Of a DNA stretch of 64,000 nt, positions 42,687 to 53,552 are shown piece after piece. The stretch's first letter is position 1. Each line of letters begins with the position of its first letter. The stretch comes from Agrococcus baldri (GTDB lineage Bacteria; Actinomycetota; Actinomycetes; Actinomycetales; Microbacteriaceae). The translations under genes were made by a program, and so were the position numbers. Under the pieces are notes generated by a model. It did no database searches. It was not told the DNA's origin and saw only the letters and a program-made list of their open reading frames with translations. The stretch spans positions 62,001 through 126,000 of the forward strand of contig FOZN01000001.1 in assembly GCA_900114805.1 (NCBI GenBank), read 5' to 3'.

Positions 42687-44180
42687 TCACCGCACGCGCA
42701 GGGTCGGCAGGCCGAGCGAGACCGGGCCGCCGATCGCCGCACCGGTCGCGCCAGCGCTCGGCACTGCGCACGATTCGGCCTGCGCCCGATCCCAGGCGTC
42801 GCCCGCGCGCGTGCGGCGCAACGCCACCGGCTCGCCGTCGGCGATCAGGTGGAAGGGCGCCGCGTGCGTCACGGCGGTCGTGACGATGTCACCGGGGCGA
42901 GGTGCATCCCCGCCGGTGAGGCTGCCGGGGCTGAAGTGCACCAGCCGGTTGTCCTGCGCCCTGCCGCTCAAGCGGTGCGTCTCTGCATCCTTCTTGCCCT
43001 CGCCGACAGAGACCAGCACCTCGAGAATGCGGCCGACCTGCCGCTGGTTCTCCTCGTGGGCGATGTGGTCCTGCAGCGCGGTGAGCCGCTCGAAGCGCTC
43101 CTGCACGACCTCCTTCGGCACCTGATCGGGCATCGTCGCCGCGGGCGTGCCTGGCCGGATCGAGTACTGGAAGGTGAATGCCGAGGCGAAGCGCGAGGCC
43201 TCCACCACGCGCATCGTCTCCTGGAAGTCCTCCTCGGTCTCGCCAGGGAAGCCGACGATGATGTCGGTCGTGATGGCGGCATCCGGGATGCGCGCGCGGA
43301 CCTTGTCGAGGATGCCGAGGAACTTCGTCGACCGGTAGGAGCGGCGCATCGCCTTCAGCACCCGGTCGGAGCCCGACTGCAGCGGCATGTGCAGCTGCGG
43401 CATCACCGCATCCGTCTCCGCCATGGCGTCGATGACGTCGTCGGTGAAGGCCGCCGGGTGCGGACTGGTGAAGCGGATGCGCTCGAGGCCTTCGATCTCG
43501 CCCGCCGCGCGCAGCAGCTTCCCGAAGGCGAGCCGGTCGCCGAACTCGACGCCGTAGGAGTTGACGTTCTGCCCGAGCAGCGTGACCTCGATGGCGCCGT
43601 CGTCGACGAGCGCCTGCAGCTCGGCGAGGATCTCACCCGGGCGGCGGTCGCGCTCCTTGCCCCGCAGCGAGGGCACGATGCAGAACGTGCAGGTGTTGTT
43701 GCAGCCGACCGAGATGGACACCCAGCCGGCATAGGAGGATTCGCGCTTGGTCGGCAGGGTCGAGGGGAAGACCTCGAGCGCTTCCAGGATCTCCACCTCG
43801 GCCTCGCCGTTGTGACGGCTGCGCTCCAGCAGGGTCGGCAGCGAGCCCAGGTTGTGTGTGCCGAAGACGACGTCCACCCATGGTGCGCGTTCGAGGATGC
43901 TCGCGCGATCCTTCTGCGCCAGACAGCCGCCGACGGCGATCTGGAAGCCCTCGCGCTCCCGCTTCGTCTTGGCGAGGTAGCCGAGGTGGCCATAGAGCTT
44001 CTGGTCGGCGTTCTCGCGCACGGCGCAGGTGTTGATCACCATCACGTCGGGCGCGCCGTCGAGGGCTTCGGTGTAGCCCGCCTCTTCGAGCGAACCGCGC
44101 AGCCGCTCCGAGTCGTGCACGTTCATCTGGCAGCCGAAGGTCTTCACCTCGTAGGTGCGCTGCGCGAGGGTGGTGGACAT
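42687..44180 (-). CDS. miaB: tRNA-2-methylthio-N6-dimethylallyladenosine synthase
   Basis: Radical-SAM methylthiotransferase completing the A37 modification begun by MiaA. 497 residues. The UPF0004 domain has cysteines in [15 protein letters not shown] and GGCLAQK; the radical SAM CxxxCxxC is [10 protein letters not shown]-terminal TRAM domain ([11 protein letters not shown]) follows. The last ~45 residues ([11 protein letters not shown]) are non-conserved. TATCCT lies six bases before the ATG. Confidence 0.96.
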   Translation of the reverse strand: MSTTLAQRTYEVKTFGCQMNVHDSERLRGSLEEAGYTEALDGAPDVMVINTCAVRENADQKLYGHLGYLAKTKREREGFQIAVGGCLAQKDRASILERAPWVDVVFGTHNLGSLPTLLERSRHNGEAEVEILEALEVFPSTLPTKRESSYAGWVSISVGCNNTCTFCIVPSLRGKERDRRPGEILAELQALVDDGAIEVTLLGQNVNSYGVEFGDRLAFGKLLRAAGEIEGLERIRFTSPHPAAFTDDVIDAMAETDAVMPQLHMPLQSGSDRVLKAMRRSYRSTKFLGILDKVRARIPDAAITTDIIVGFPGETEEDFQETMRVVEASRFASAFTFQYSIRPGTPAATMPDQVPKEVVQERFERLTALQDHIAHEENQRQVGRILEVLVSVGEGKKDAETHRLSGRAQDNRLVHFSPGSLTGGDAPRPGDIVTTAVTHAAPFHLIADGEPVALRRTRAGDAWDRAQAESCAVPSAGATGAAIGGPVSLGLPTLRVR

Positions 44181-44186
44181 CGCTCC

Positions 44187-44192
44187 AGGATA
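44187..44192 (-). promoter_or_regulatory. -10 hexamer TATCCT, leaderless type, for miaB
   Basis: Ends six bases before the miaB ATG; a partial GGAG also lies in the gap. Confidence 0.5.
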
Positions 44193-44205
44193 CCGGCGGA
44201 CGGGA

Positions 44206-44237
44206 GAGGCGCCCCGTGCCTGAGCACGGGGCGCCTC
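44206..44237 (-). terminator. 14-bp hairpin after the lipoprotein gene
   Basis: Perfect stem GAGGCGCCCCGTGC with loop CTGA and no U-tract. It sits between the lipoprotein stop and the miaB promoter. Confidence 0.65.
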
Positions 44238-44253
44238 GAGATTCGGATGTGAC

Positions 44254-44721
44254 TCAGCCCTGCGTGGCCGTCAGCGTCCAGGTGCCGTCGGGCGACTCGC
44301 CGGAGAGGTCCATCTCGCCCCCCTCGGCCGTGCCCGTGAAGGTCACGTCGAAGGAGCCGGAGTCCTGGTTCTGATCGGTGAGCTGCGTGATCGTCACCGT
44401 CAGGTTCGACGGGTCGCCGGACCAGACGTCGTCCGCGCTGTCGAAGGGCCCGTCACCGTCGTTCCAATCGGTGATGTCGACGGTGCCGTCGGCGTTCAAG
44501 GTGAAGTCCATGGTGGCGAAGCCGGGGCCGAGCTCGCCGCTCCACGACGAGCCAGCGAGGTCCTCCGAAGCAGTGCCGCCGCCGGGCTCCTGCGTCGTGC
44601 CGCCACCCGGCTCCTCAGCCGTCTGCGCGCCGCCCACCGGCGGCAGCTGGAAGCAGCCTGTCAGTGCGAGCAACGAGGCGGCCGCAAGGGCCGGAACAGC
44701 AACAATCCTGGTCGTCTTCAT
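44254..44721 (-). CDS. Small secreted lipoprotein
   Basis: 155 residues. A lipoprotein signal peptide ends LLALTGCFQ with the lipidated cysteine at ~residue 23. A Gly/Thr/Glu/Pro linker repeats [15 protein letters not shown]. The C-terminal ~95 residues are predicted all-beta with [21 protein letters not shown] and end in WTLTATQG; no known family is recognised. Codon use matches neighbours. TAGGTT six bases before the ATG implies a leaderless, independent transcript. Confidence 0.75.
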   Translation of the reverse strand: MKTTRIVAVPALAAASLLALTGCFQLPPVGGAQTAEEPGGGTTQEPGGGTASEDLAGSSWSGELGPGFATMDFTLNADGTVDITDWNDGDGPFDSADDVWSGDPSNLTVTITQLTDQNQDSGSFDVTFTGTAEGGEMDLSGESPDGTWTLTATQG

Positions 44722-44727
44722 GCCTCG

Positions 44728-44733
44728 AACCTA
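44728..44733 (-). promoter_or_regulatory. -10 hexamer TAGGTT, leaderless type
   Basis: Ends six bases before the lipoprotein ATG. Confidence 0.55.
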
Positions 44734-44823
44734 GCCGGATCACAGGGCACGAAACTGAGCGAATCCTGAACGCAGCCCGACGGACGGCGGACCCGCAGGA
44801 CGGCGCGGGATCGCGCTGCAGCG

Positions 44824-45476
44824 TCAGCGGAACCGGGGCCCTCGGGCACGCGTGCGCTCGATCGCGATGCGTACGGTCGCGCCGCCGAAGCCGCGGCGCT
44901 GCAGCCAGCCCGAGAGCCGTCGTTCTGCTGTCTCGTCGTCGAGGCTGCCGAGCCGCCGGCGCCGCTCCGCGGCGGCGTCGATGGCGCGCTGCAGCTCGTC
45001 GTCATAGTCGGGACGCTCGAGGACGGCGGGGTCGAGGCCGCGCTTGCGCAGCTCGGCGGCGATGCCGCGCTCCCCCAGATGCTTGCGCTCGCGCAGCCGC
45101 TCGGCGAGGTCCTCAGCCAGCTGTGCGTCGTCGACGAGCCCCTCGGTTTCGAGGCGCTCGAGCACCGCCTCGCGCACCTCCGGAGCGACGTCGCGACGCT
45201 CGAGGGTGCGGTCGAGCTCCTGCCTGCTCGCCGCCCGCCTGCCGAGCGCACGCAGCGCGATGGAGCGCGCAGCCTCCTCGTCGACCGGCTCCGGCTCGAC
45301 GGCCGCCTCGGCCTCGGGCTCGGCGGCATCGATCAGGCGATCGTCTGCGGCGCGGGCGCGACGGGAGCCACCGCGCGGCAGCCCCGGCGGCGGCGCCCAC
45401 GCCTCTGCCGGTTCGTCCTCGCGAGAGGCGATCCAGGCGGAGAGCTGCGTGACGCCGGCCAGCCGGCTCTGCTCGC

Positions 45477-45480
<4 letters not shown>
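44824..45480 (-). CDS. recX: Regulatory protein RecX
   Basis: Binds and restrains RecA filaments. 218 residues, with a ~90-residue acidic, variable N-terminus before the RecX three-helix repeats ([55 protein letters not shown]). The GTG at 45478-45480 overlaps the recA stop as GTGA, so it is co-expressed with recA. Confidence 0.93.
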
Positions 45481-46547
<1,067 letters not shown>

Positions 46548-46677
46548 TGCTGGCCTTCCGTTCGCAGTGCTTGGCTGATGGTGCGCTCACGGTACGTCGG
46601 GCCGCTGACATGCGTGCGGCCCGCGCTGCCGCCTGTGGAGAAGCGGACCTGTCGCGTTCCCTCAGCCTACGCGCCGA

Positions 46678-46693
46678 TCGAACCTATCTTCGA
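46678..46693. promoter_or_regulatory. SOS box (LexA site) upstream of recA
   Basis: TCGAACCTATCTTCGA, identical to the site upstream of the LysM gene. A TAGGCT possible -10 for recA lies just downstream on the minus strand. The spacer 46548-46721 contains no gene. Confidence 0.82.
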
Positions 46694-46721
46694 ACGTCGC
46701 GTCGGCGTGTCGCCGGCCCGC

Positions 46722-46943
46722 TCAGCGCTGCGGCTCGCGCAGGCCCCTGCCGTGCCGCCGCTCGGCGGGCACGTCCTTGGCGTCGCAGATCGCGGACCAC
46801 ACGTGCCGCGCGGGCACGCCAGCGGCGAGCGCCTCGGTGCCCGTGCGGCCGCCGAGGCTGCCCAGCGTCAAGTCGGTCATCAGCACCGACCCCAGCGCGC
46901 CGAACTCCTCCGAGATCGCGATCTGCAGCTCGCTCGTGCGCAT
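46722..46943 (-). CDS. DUF3046 protein
   Basis: 73 residues beginning [20 protein letters not shown], with the DUF3046 core [19 protein letters not shown] and [16 protein letters not shown]. The family is small, actinobacterial and always near recA; its function is unknown. Lies between clgR and recA, 11 bases after clgR. Confidence 0.88.
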   Translation of the reverse strand: MRTSELQIAISEEFGALGSVLMTDLTLGSLGGRTGTEALAAGVPARHVWSAICDAKDVPAERRHGRGLREPQR

Positions 46944-46954
46944 CCCCGATGCCT

Positions 46955-47284
46955 CTAGTGCACCGCGGCGTCGAACTCGGCGACCATGTCGGCCGGCAGC
47001 GTGTCCGGCACCGGCGAGGTGAGCGAGTCGAACTCGCCGAAGCTCAGGCCCTCGAGCACTGCGAGACGGTCCCCCACCTCTCGCAGCACGCTCGACAGCG
47101 GCACGTCGAGCGCGTCCGCGACCGAGGCGAGGATCTCGCTCGAGGCCTCCTTCTGGCCGCGCTCCACCTCACTCAGGTAGCCCAGCGCCACCGAGGCGCG
47201 CGAGGCGACCTGACGCAGCGTCCTGCCCTGACGCAGCCGCGTGTCGCGCAGCACGTCACCGATCTCCTGTCGAACCAGCACCAT
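46955..47284 (-). CDS. clgR: ClgR-like helix-turn-helix transcriptional regulator
   Basis: 109 residues. An XRE-type HTH occupies residues ~8-62: [20 protein letters not shown], then [21 protein letters not shown], the ClgR/PopR recognition helix. The C-terminal ~40 residues are acidic. ClgR activates clp protease genes in actinobacteria, and position before DUF3046-recA supports the call. GGGGGAG precedes the ATG at 47282-47284. The 120-base upstream spacer has no gene. Confidence 0.9.
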   Translation of the reverse strand: MVLVRQEIGDVLRDTRLRQGRTLRQVASRASVALGYLSEVERGQKEASSEILASVADALDVPLSSVLREVGDRLAVLEGLSFGEFDSLTSPVPDTLPADMVAEFDAAVH

Positions 47285-47404
47285 GGTCTCCCCCTTCACC
47301 GTGGTCGGATGCACCAGCCTAGTCGCAGCTCTCCTGCGTTCTGCCGAGTTGTCCACGAAGTTGATAACACCACTGTCACATCTCGCATTCCACGCCGGCC
47401 CTGG

Positions 47405-47974
47405 TCACGGTGTGGATTCGCTGTGGATCCGCAGATCCGTGCGGTCGAGCGCGGCATCGAGCGCCCGCAGCGCCGCCCGCAGCGCGGCGTGCCGCACGAC
47501 CTCGCGATCCCCCGTCTCCAGATGCGACGACGACTCGGCGACCCGGCCGTGCACGGTGTCGATCTCCACGCCGACGTGGAACTCCCCCGGCGGATGCCCG
47601 TCCTGCGCGCCCGGCCCGGCGACACCGGTGGTGGCGACGCCGATCGTGCAGGCGGAGCGGTCGAGCGCGGCCAGCTGCCGAACGCCGCGCGCCATCGCGA
47701 TCGCCACCTCCGGGTCGACGGGGCCGCGCGCGCCCAGCAGCGTCGCCGGCACTCGCAGCACCTCGTGCTTCATCTCGGTGGCGTAGGCGACCACGCCCAG
47801 ACGCAGCACTGCGGAGGCGCCCGGCGTGCGCACCAGCGTCTCGGCGACCAGGCCGCCGGTGAGCGACTCGGCGACCGCGATCGTCACGCCGCGCGCTGCG
47901 GCGCGGGCGAGGATGGAGCTGGCGAGCTCGAGGTCGGCGTCCTGCGCACCCGCGTCGGGCCGCGCATCCGTCAT
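47405..47974 (-). CDS. pncC: Nicotinamide-nucleotide amidase (CinA C-terminal domain, PncC type)
   Basis: Deamidates NMN in pyridine salvage. 189 residues, the stand-alone CinA C-terminal domain: VTIAVAESLTGGLVAETLV with the catalytic serine, VVAYATEMKHEVLRVP, and GVATTGVAGPGAQDGHPPGEFHVGV. The ATG overlaps the pgsA stop by four bases. The name competence/damage-inducible is historical. Confidence 0.92.
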   Translation of the reverse strand: MTDARPDAGAQDADLELASSILARAAARGVTIAVAESLTGGLVAETLVRTPGASAVLRLGVVAYATEMKHEVLRVPATLLGARGPVDPEVAIAMARGVRQLAALDRSACTIGVATTGVAGPGAQDGHPPGEFHVGVEIDTVHGRVAESSSHLETGDREVVRHAALRAALRALDAALDRTDLRIHSESTP

Positions 47975-48570
47975 CGTGCCCTCACCGCATGCACCACGAA
48001 CTCGAGCCCGGAGTAGATCGTGAGCGCCACCGCGATCGTCATCGTGATGACGCAGATCCAGACGCCCGGCTCACCCAGCCACGACTGCAGCGGCACGAGC
48101 GCGAGCGGCAGCGCGATCGCCTGCGCCATGGTCTTCGCCTTGCCGGCCCAATCGGCCGCGATCACCGTCTGCGACGAGACCACCAGCCGGTAGGCGGTGA
48201 TGCCCCACTCGCGCAGCAGCACGACGGCGGTGACCCACCACGGCAGCTCGCCCAGGATGGACAGCACGACGAAGGCGCTGCCGGTGATGGCCTTGTCGGC
48301 GATCGGGTCGATGAGCGTGCCGAAGTCGGTGACCAGGTTGCGGCCGCGCGCGATCTGGCCGTCGACGAAGTCGGTGGCGATCAGCACCACGAACAGCAGC
48401 GCGCCGAGCGTGCGTGCGAGGCCGGGATCGGGGTTCGTGAGCGCCACCACGATGAACACCGGCGTCAGCAGGATGCGCACGACCGAGATCAGGTTCGGCA
48501 CGCTCGCCACGCTCGCAGGCGTGTCGCCGCGACGCCAGATGCGACCGCGCCACGGGCTCAGGATCCCCAT
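47971..48570 (-). CDS. pgsA: CDP-diacylglycerol-glycerol-3-phosphate 3-phosphatidyltransferase
   Basis: Makes phosphatidylglycerol phosphate in the membrane. 199 residues with about four to five membrane segments. The CDP-alcohol phosphotransferase motif DGxxARxxxxxxxxGxxxDxxxD is complete in DFVDGQIARGRNLVTDFGTL followed by IDPIADK. In actinobacteria paralogues make other phospholipids, so the exact acceptor is inferred from the recA neighbourhood. TAGCCT lies six bases before the ATG. Confidence 0.92.
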   Translation of the reverse strand: MGILSPWRGRIWRRGDTPASVASVPNLISVVRILLTPVFIVVALTNPDPGLARTLGALLFVVLIATDFVDGQIARGRNLVTDFGTLIDPIADKAITGSAFVVLSILGELPWWVTAVVLLREWGITAYRLVVSSQTVIAADWAGKAKTMAQAIALPLALVPLQSWLGEPGVWICVITMTIAVALTIYSGLEFVVHAVRAR

Positions 48571-48576
48571 GAGTGC

Positions 48577-48582
48577 AGGCTA
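48577..48582 (-). promoter_or_regulatory. -10 hexamer TAGCCT, leaderless type, for pgsA
   Basis: Ends six bases before the pgsA ATG. Confidence 0.55.
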
Positions 48583-48605
48583 CCCAGTCGCGGCTGGTCT
48601 TCGGC

Positions 48606-51536
48606 TCAGTCGCGGCCGGTCAGCGACCAGGCGTCCTCGTCGTCGTCGCCGTCGGCCTCCACGACCTCGAGCCCGTCGCGGTTCGCCGTGTCGAAGGGGT
48701 CGCTGTAGCGGTCGTCGGTCTCGACCCAGGCGCCGCTGTCGTCGTCCTCGGCGGATGCGTCGGGCTCGGCCGACGCCGACGCGGGCGCGGGTGCGGACTG
48801 CGCGGGCGCCGACGGGACCGGCTGCTGCGCCGGCGCCTGCTGCTGCGCCGGTGCCGGCGCCGCGGGCGCGGCCGACGGCCCTTCGCCGCGCAGCTCGGCG
48901 AGCACGGCGGCGAGGCCGTCCGGCGGCACCAGCACGTCGCGCGCCTTCGAGCCCTCGGAGGGCCCGACGATCTCGCGCGACTCCATCAGGTCCATCAGGC
49001 GGCCGGCCTTCGCGAAGCCGACCCGCAGCTTGCGCTGCAGCATCGACGTGGAGCCGAACTGGGTGGAGATGACGAGCTCCGCCGCGGCGCACAGGTCCTC
49101 GAGGTCGTCGCCGATGTCGGCGTCGATCTCGCGCTTCTCGGCGACCTCGGCGACGTCGTCGCGGTACTCGGGCCGCGCCTGGCCGGTGACATGCTGCACC
49201 ACCCGCTGGATCTCTGCCTCCTCGACCCAGGCGCCCTGCACGCGCATGGCCTTGTTGGCTCCCATGGGCAGGAAGAGGCCGTCGCCCTGGCCGATCAGCT
49301 TGTCGGCGCCGGGCTGGTCGAGGATGACGCGCGAGTCGGTCACCGAGGAGACCGCGAACGCGAAGCGGCTCGGCACGTTCGCCTTGATGAGGCCGGTGAC
49401 GACGTCGACCGAGGGGCGCTGCGTGGCGAGCACCAGGTGGATGCCGGCCGCGCGCGCGAGCTGGGTGATGCGCACGATCGAATCCTCGACGTCGCGCGGG
49501 GCGACCATCATCAGGTCGGCGAGCTCGTCGACCACCACCAGCAGGTAGGGGTAGGCCTTCAGCGTGCGCTGGCTGCCGGCGGGCAGCACGATCTCGTTCG
49601 CGCGCACCGCGGCGTTGAAGTCATCGATGTGCTTGTAGCCGAACGACGCGAGGTCGTCGTAGCGCATGTCCATCTCCTTCACGACCCACTGCAGCGCCTC
49701 CGCTGCCTTCTTGGGGTTCGTGATGATGGGGGTGATCAGGTGCGGCACGCCCTGATAGGCGGTCAGCTCGACGCGCTTCGGGTCGACGAGCACCATGCGC
49801 ACGTCGGCGGGTGTGGCGCGCATGAGCAGGCTCGTGATCATCGAGTTGACGAACGACGACTTGCCGGAGCCGGTGGATCCTGCGACCAGCAGGTGCGGCA
49901 TCTTCGCGAGGTTCGCGACCACGTAGCCGCCCTCGACGTCCTTGCCGATGCCGATGGTCATCGGGTGCTTGGAGTCAGCGGCCGCGCGCGAGCGCAGGAC
50001 GTCGCCGAGCTTCACCGTCTCGCGGTCGGGGTTGGGGATCTCGATCCCGATCGCGCTCTTGCCGGGGATGGGCGAGAGGATGCGCACCTCGTTGGAGGCG
50101 ACGGCGTACGAGAGGTTCTTCGACAGCGCGGTGACGCGCTCCACCTTCACGCCCGGCGCGACCTCGATCTCGTAGCGCGTGACGGTCGGGCCGCGCGAGA
50201 AGCCGGTGACCTTGGCATCGACGTTGAACGACGAGAGCACCTGCGTGATCGCGGCGACGATGTCGTCGTTGGCCTGCGAGCGCGCCTTTGGCGGGTCGCC
50301 CTGGCCGAGCGAGGCGATCGAGGGCAGGCGGTAGGGGCGCTCGCGCACGGGTGCGGGGGCGGATGCGGTGGCCGGCGCCGCGCCGTCGGCCGGCGGGATC
50401 TCGCCGGTGTGCTTGCGCATCGCCTCCTCGGCGTGCTCGAGGTCGGCGAGCACCGCTGTGGCGTACTGCTCGTGGTCGTCCTCGCCGGGGTCGGCCGGCA
50501 GCGGCTCGACCGGCGCGGCGGGCACCCGGCCGACCTTGGTGGTCGGCTGATCGCGGTCGACGACCACGGGGCTGTCGTAGGCCTGCTCGTGGTCGAGCGC
50601 GTCGAGGCCGAGGTCGTCAAGACCGCCGCCCTCGTAGGGCGGATCGACCTCGCGGCCGGTGGCGTTGCGGCGCCAGAAGGGCAGCGACTCGGCGCCGTCG
50701 ACGGGTTCCTCGTCGGCGGCCTCCGACTTCGCGAGCTCCTTCGCCTCCTTGCGCGCGCGCCGCGCCTCCTCGCGCTCCTCCTCGCTGCCGGTGTCGACGC
50801 CGAAGAGGTAGCCGTACAGGTCGGTGAGGCGCTCGGGAATGCGGTTCGGGGCCGTGCGGGTGATCACGAGCACCGCGAGCAGTGCGACGATGCCGCTGAC
50901 GATGCCTGCGCCGATCGGCGTCAGCAGTGCCGCAAGCGGCGCCGAGGCGACCCAGCCCAGGATGCCGCCCGCGTTCGCCAGCGCGGGCATGCCCTGCGAC
51001 GCATCCGGCATGCCCGTGATGACATGGCAGAGGCCCGCGACCGAGATGAGCAGCAGTGCCAGGCCGACGCCGACGCGGCCGTTGTCGCTGACGGACGCGG
51101 GGTGCCGGAACATCCACAGCGCGAGCAGCACGAACACCACCGGCAGCGCGATCGCCACCTGACCGAACAGGCCGCCGAAGGTGTAGGCCGAGATCGCCTG
51201 CGCGACCGGGTTGACGGGCAGGATCCACTCGACGATCGCGCCGAAGACGGCGAGGATCGTGAGGAAGAAGGGCACGCCGTCGCGGCGCTCGTCCTTCGCG
51301 AGCGACTCGCGGCCGAACACCCGGGCTGCGCCGCCGGTGGCGTGCGCGAGGCCCATCCAGGCGCGCTGGCCGATGCCGGGCCCGTCGTCCTCGAACACCG
51401 GCTGCGCTGCACTCGCGCGCGACTGCCGCTGCACCTTGGTGGTGGCGCCGGTCGAGGCACCGCCCGACGAGGCCTTCGCACGGCTCTTGGGCGCGGTCTT
51501 GGGCGCCGTGGGGCGCGTCGGCTTGGTGGTGGACAT
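48606..51536 (-). CDS. ftsK: DNA translocase FtsK
   Basis: Pumps chromosome DNA at the septum. 976 residues. A basic Thr/Pro/Lys N-terminus is followed by four membrane segments (~residues 80-230), a variable acidic linker (~250-440), the RecA-like motor with Walker [16 protein letters not shown] and Walker [13 protein letters not shown], and the DNA-recognising gamma domain ([20 protein letters not shown]). An unusual Ala/Pro/Gln then Asp/Glu-rich tail of ~95 residues follows gamma. ATG at 51534-51536 is preferred over GTG at 51540-51542 because TAGGGT lies six bases before it. Confidence 0.96.
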   Translation of the reverse strand: MSTTKPTRPTAPKTAPKSRAKASSGGASTGATTKVQRQSRASAAQPVFEDDGPGIGQRAWMGLAHATGGAARVFGRESLAKDERRDGVPFFLTILAVFGAIVEWILPVNPVAQAISAYTFGGLFGQVAIALPVVFVLLALWMFRHPASVSDNGRVGVGLALLLISVAGLCHVITGMPDASQGMPALANAGGILGWVASAPLAALLTPIGAGIVSGIVALLAVLVITRTAPNRIPERLTDLYGYLFGVDTGSEEEREEARRARKEAKELAKSEAADEEPVDGAESLPFWRRNATGREVDPPYEGGGLDDLGLDALDHEQAYDSPVVVDRDQPTTKVGRVPAAPVEPLPADPGEDDHEQYATAVLADLEHAEEAMRKHTGEIPPADGAAPATASAPAPVRERPYRLPSIASLGQGDPPKARSQANDDIVAAITQVLSSFNVDAKVTGFSRGPTVTRYEIEVAPGVKVERVTALSKNLSYAVASNEVRILSPIPGKSAIGIEIPNPDRETVKLGDVLRSRAAADSKHPMTIGIGKDVEGGYVVANLAKMPHLLVAGSTGSGKSSFVNSMITSLLMRATPADVRMVLVDPKRVELTAYQGVPHLITPIITNPKKAAEALQWVVKEMDMRYDDLASFGYKHIDDFNAAVRANEIVLPAGSQRTLKAYPYLLVVVDELADLMMVAPRDVEDSIVRITQLARAAGIHLVLATQRPSVDVVTGLIKANVPSRFAFAVSSVTDSRVILDQPGADKLIGQGDGLFLPMGANKAMRVQGAWVEEAEIQRVVQHVTGQARPEYRDDVAEVAEKREIDADIGDDLEDLCAAAELVISTQFGSTSMLQRKLRVGFAKAGRLMDLMESREIVGPSEGSKARDVLVPPDGLAAVLAELRGEGPSAAPAAPAPAQQQAPAQQPVPSAPAQSAPAPASASAEPDASAEDDDSGAWVETDDRYSDPFDTANRDGLEVVEADGDDDEDAWSLTGRD

Positions 51537-51542
51537 GCGCAC

Positions 51543-51548
51543 ACCCTA
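51543..51548 (-). promoter_or_regulatory. -10 hexamer TAGGGT, leaderless type, for ftsK
   Basis: Ends six bases before the ftsK ATG and decides between two possible starts. Confidence 0.55.
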
Positions 51549-51615
51549 ATTCGAGGCGCCGACAGGCGGCCGGAGGCACTCCGAAACCTGGACGATCCGC
51601 GCGTCGGCGCGGGTT

Positions 51616-52860
51616 TCAGAAGCGGATCGCCTCGATCACCTTCGAGCGCACCGCGATGGTGGCAGGGATGCTGCCGGCGATCGCGCCGACGACGGCCGAG
51701 ACGAGCAGGCCGGTGATCGCGGCGGCCATCGGGAAGCCCGGCAGCGCCGCACCCGCGAGCCCCTGGGTGAGCAGCTCCTGCACGAGCGGCAGCCGGTAGG
51801 CGAAGATGCAGATGGCGATGCCGATGCCGCCGGCCACCACGGTGCCGACGACCGATTCGAGCATCACGGCGGCGAAGATGCGGCTGCGGCTGGCGCCGAA
51901 GGCCCGGCGGATGCCGAACTCGCGCACCCGCTGCCGGATCGAGACCACCGCGACGGTGATGAGGCCGAGGGCGCCCAGCAGCAGGATGACCGCGGCGGTG
52001 CCGACGAGCGTGAGCTGCAGCGGCAGCAGCGGGTCGTAGTCGTCGCCCCACGCCTGCCAGTCGCTGCGCTGCGTGTCGACGCTCCAGCCCGGCAGTGCCC
52101 CGGTGAGGTCCTGGTTCAGCATCCGCTTGCCGTCGTCCGCCAGCTCCACCGGCACCCACGCCTCCAGGCCCGGGGGGTTCATGTACGACATCGGCCCGCT
52201 CGCCTCGGGCAGGCGCAGCAGGTCGCGCGGCAGCATCCACGCCTGCGGCCACTCGTCCTGCATGCCGCGGTCGACGACGCCCACGACGACGGCCGTCGCG
52301 CCGCCGAGCTCGACGGTGCGGGCGGCCTCGAGGCTGCCGCCGATCACGTCGAGCATGCCGCGGTTGACGACCACCGCGGGCGCCAGTCGCGCACGGTCGC
52401 TCTCGATCAGGAAGCGGCCCTCGGCGACGCTCAGGTGGCGCATCAGCGCGTGGTCGGGCTCGACGCCCTGCACCGAGACGCCCTGTGTGCCGGCGACGCC
52501 CTGGAACATCACGTTGGCATCGGTGATCACGCTCGAGTACTCGATCTCGTAGCGCTCCACGGCGGCATCCATCGCGTCGATGATCGCCAGCGAGTCGGCG
52601 CTCGAGGGCGAGTCGGGGCCGGCGAAGGGGTCGATGCTCCCCTGCTGCTCCTGCCACATGTTCACCGAGAGCGTGGCCGCACGGCCGCTCTGCGACTCGA
52701 ACGAGACCAGCAGCGTCGAGCGGGCCAGCTCGCCGATGGCGACGGATGCGGTGAGTGCGGCGATCGCGACCGTCACGCCGATGAGGCTCATCAGCACGCG
52801 CCCCCGGTGGATGCGCAGCTCGGTCCAGGCGTCCTGGATGGCTGCGACGACGTCGGTCAT
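51616..52860 (-). CDS. MacB/FtsX-type ABC transporter permease
   Basis: A 414-residue type VII permease. One membrane helix near the N-terminus (GRVLMSLIGVTVAIAALTASVA), a ~230-residue extracytoplasmic MacB_PCD domain, then three C-terminal helices with the FtsX core RQRVREFGIRRAFGASRSRIFAAVMLE. Substrate unknown. It overlaps the ATPase gene by four bases and belongs to a three-gene export system with an adaptor protein. Confidence 0.9.
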   Translation of the reverse strand: MTDVVAAIQDAWTELRIHRGRVLMSLIGVTVAIAALTASVAIGELARSTLLVSFESQSGRAATLSVNMWQEQQGSIDPFAGPDSPSSADSLAIIDAMDAAVERYEIEYSSVITDANVMFQGVAGTQGVSVQGVEPDHALMRHLSVAEGRFLIESDRARLAPAVVVNRGMLDVIGGSLEAARTVELGGATAVVVGVVDRGMQDEWPQAWMLPRDLLRLPEASGPMSYMNPPGLEAWVPVELADDGKRMLNQDLTGALPGWSVDTQRSDWQAWGDDYDPLLPLQLTLVGTAAVILLLGALGLITVAVVSIRQRVREFGIRRAFGASRSRIFAAVMLESVVGTVVAGGIGIAICIFAYRLPLVQELLTQGLAGAALPGFPMAAAITGLLVSAVVGAIAGSIPATIAVRSKVIEAIRF

Positions 52861-53552
52861 GCCGCTACCTGCTCGGTGGCCTCGAGCCGCCCGTCGACGA
52901 TGCGCAGCATGCGGCGGGCGCGGGCGGCGACGGCGACGTCGTGCGTGATCGTGACGAGCGCGGCGCCGGCGTCGCTGGCGACCTCGTCGAGCAGATCCAT
53001 GATGCGGCCGCCGGTCTCGATGTCGAGCGCGCCGGTGGGCTCATCGGCGAGGATGAGCCGCGGGCTGCGCACGAGCGCCCTGGCGATGGCGACGCGCTGC
53101 TGCTCGCCGCCGGAGAGGTTCGTCGCCCTCGTGTCGATGCGGTGGCTGAGGCCGACGCGGTCGAGCATCTCGCTCGCCAGCCGGTGGCGCTGCCAGTAGC
53201 GCCTGCCCGCGCCGTAGTGCAGCGGCACCGCGACGTTCTCGGCCGCGGTGAGGCCCTCGATGAGGTTGAACTGCTGGAACACGAAGCCGACGGTCGCGCC
53301 GCGCAGCCGGTCGCGCATCCGCCCGCCCATGAGCGCGACGGGCTCGCCGTCGAGCTCGACGATGCCCGTGGTGGGCTGATCGATCAGGCCGAGGATGTTG
53401 AGCAGCGTCGACTTGCCCGAGCCCGAGCGGCCCACGATCGAGACCCGGTCGTGGGCCGCGACGTCGAGGTCGACGCCCTTCAGGATCTGCAGGGCGGGCC
53501 CGTCGATGGTGGCGAACTGCCGGGTGACGCCGCGCAGGTGCAGCAGCGGCAT
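52857..53552 (-). CDS. MacB/LolD-type ABC transporter ATP-binding protein
   Basis: 231 residues. Walker A VGRSGSGKSTLLN, Q-loop FVFQQFNLIEGLTAAENVAVPL (characteristic of the LolD/MacB group), signature LSGGEQQR, Walker B LILADEPTGALD, and the switch histidine TITHDVAVA. The ATG shares one base with the adaptor stop (TGATG). Confidence 0.93.
   Translation of the reverse strand: MPLLHLRGVTRQFATIDGPALQILKGVDLDVAAHDRVSIVGRSGSGKSTLLNILGLIDQPTTGIVELDGEPVALMGGRMRDRLRGATVGFVFQQFNLIEGLTAAENVAVPLHYGAGRRYWQRHRLASEMLDRVGLSHRIDTRATNLSGGEQQRVAIARALVRSPRLILADEPTGALDIETGGRIMDLLDEVASDAGAALVTITHDVAVAARARRMLRIVDGRLEATEQVAA

Noticed and set aside
47340..47362. A DnaA-box-like TTGTCCACG upstream of clgR
   Set aside because: A single site with one mismatch and no cluster, AT-rich unwinding region or dnaA/dnaN neighbours.
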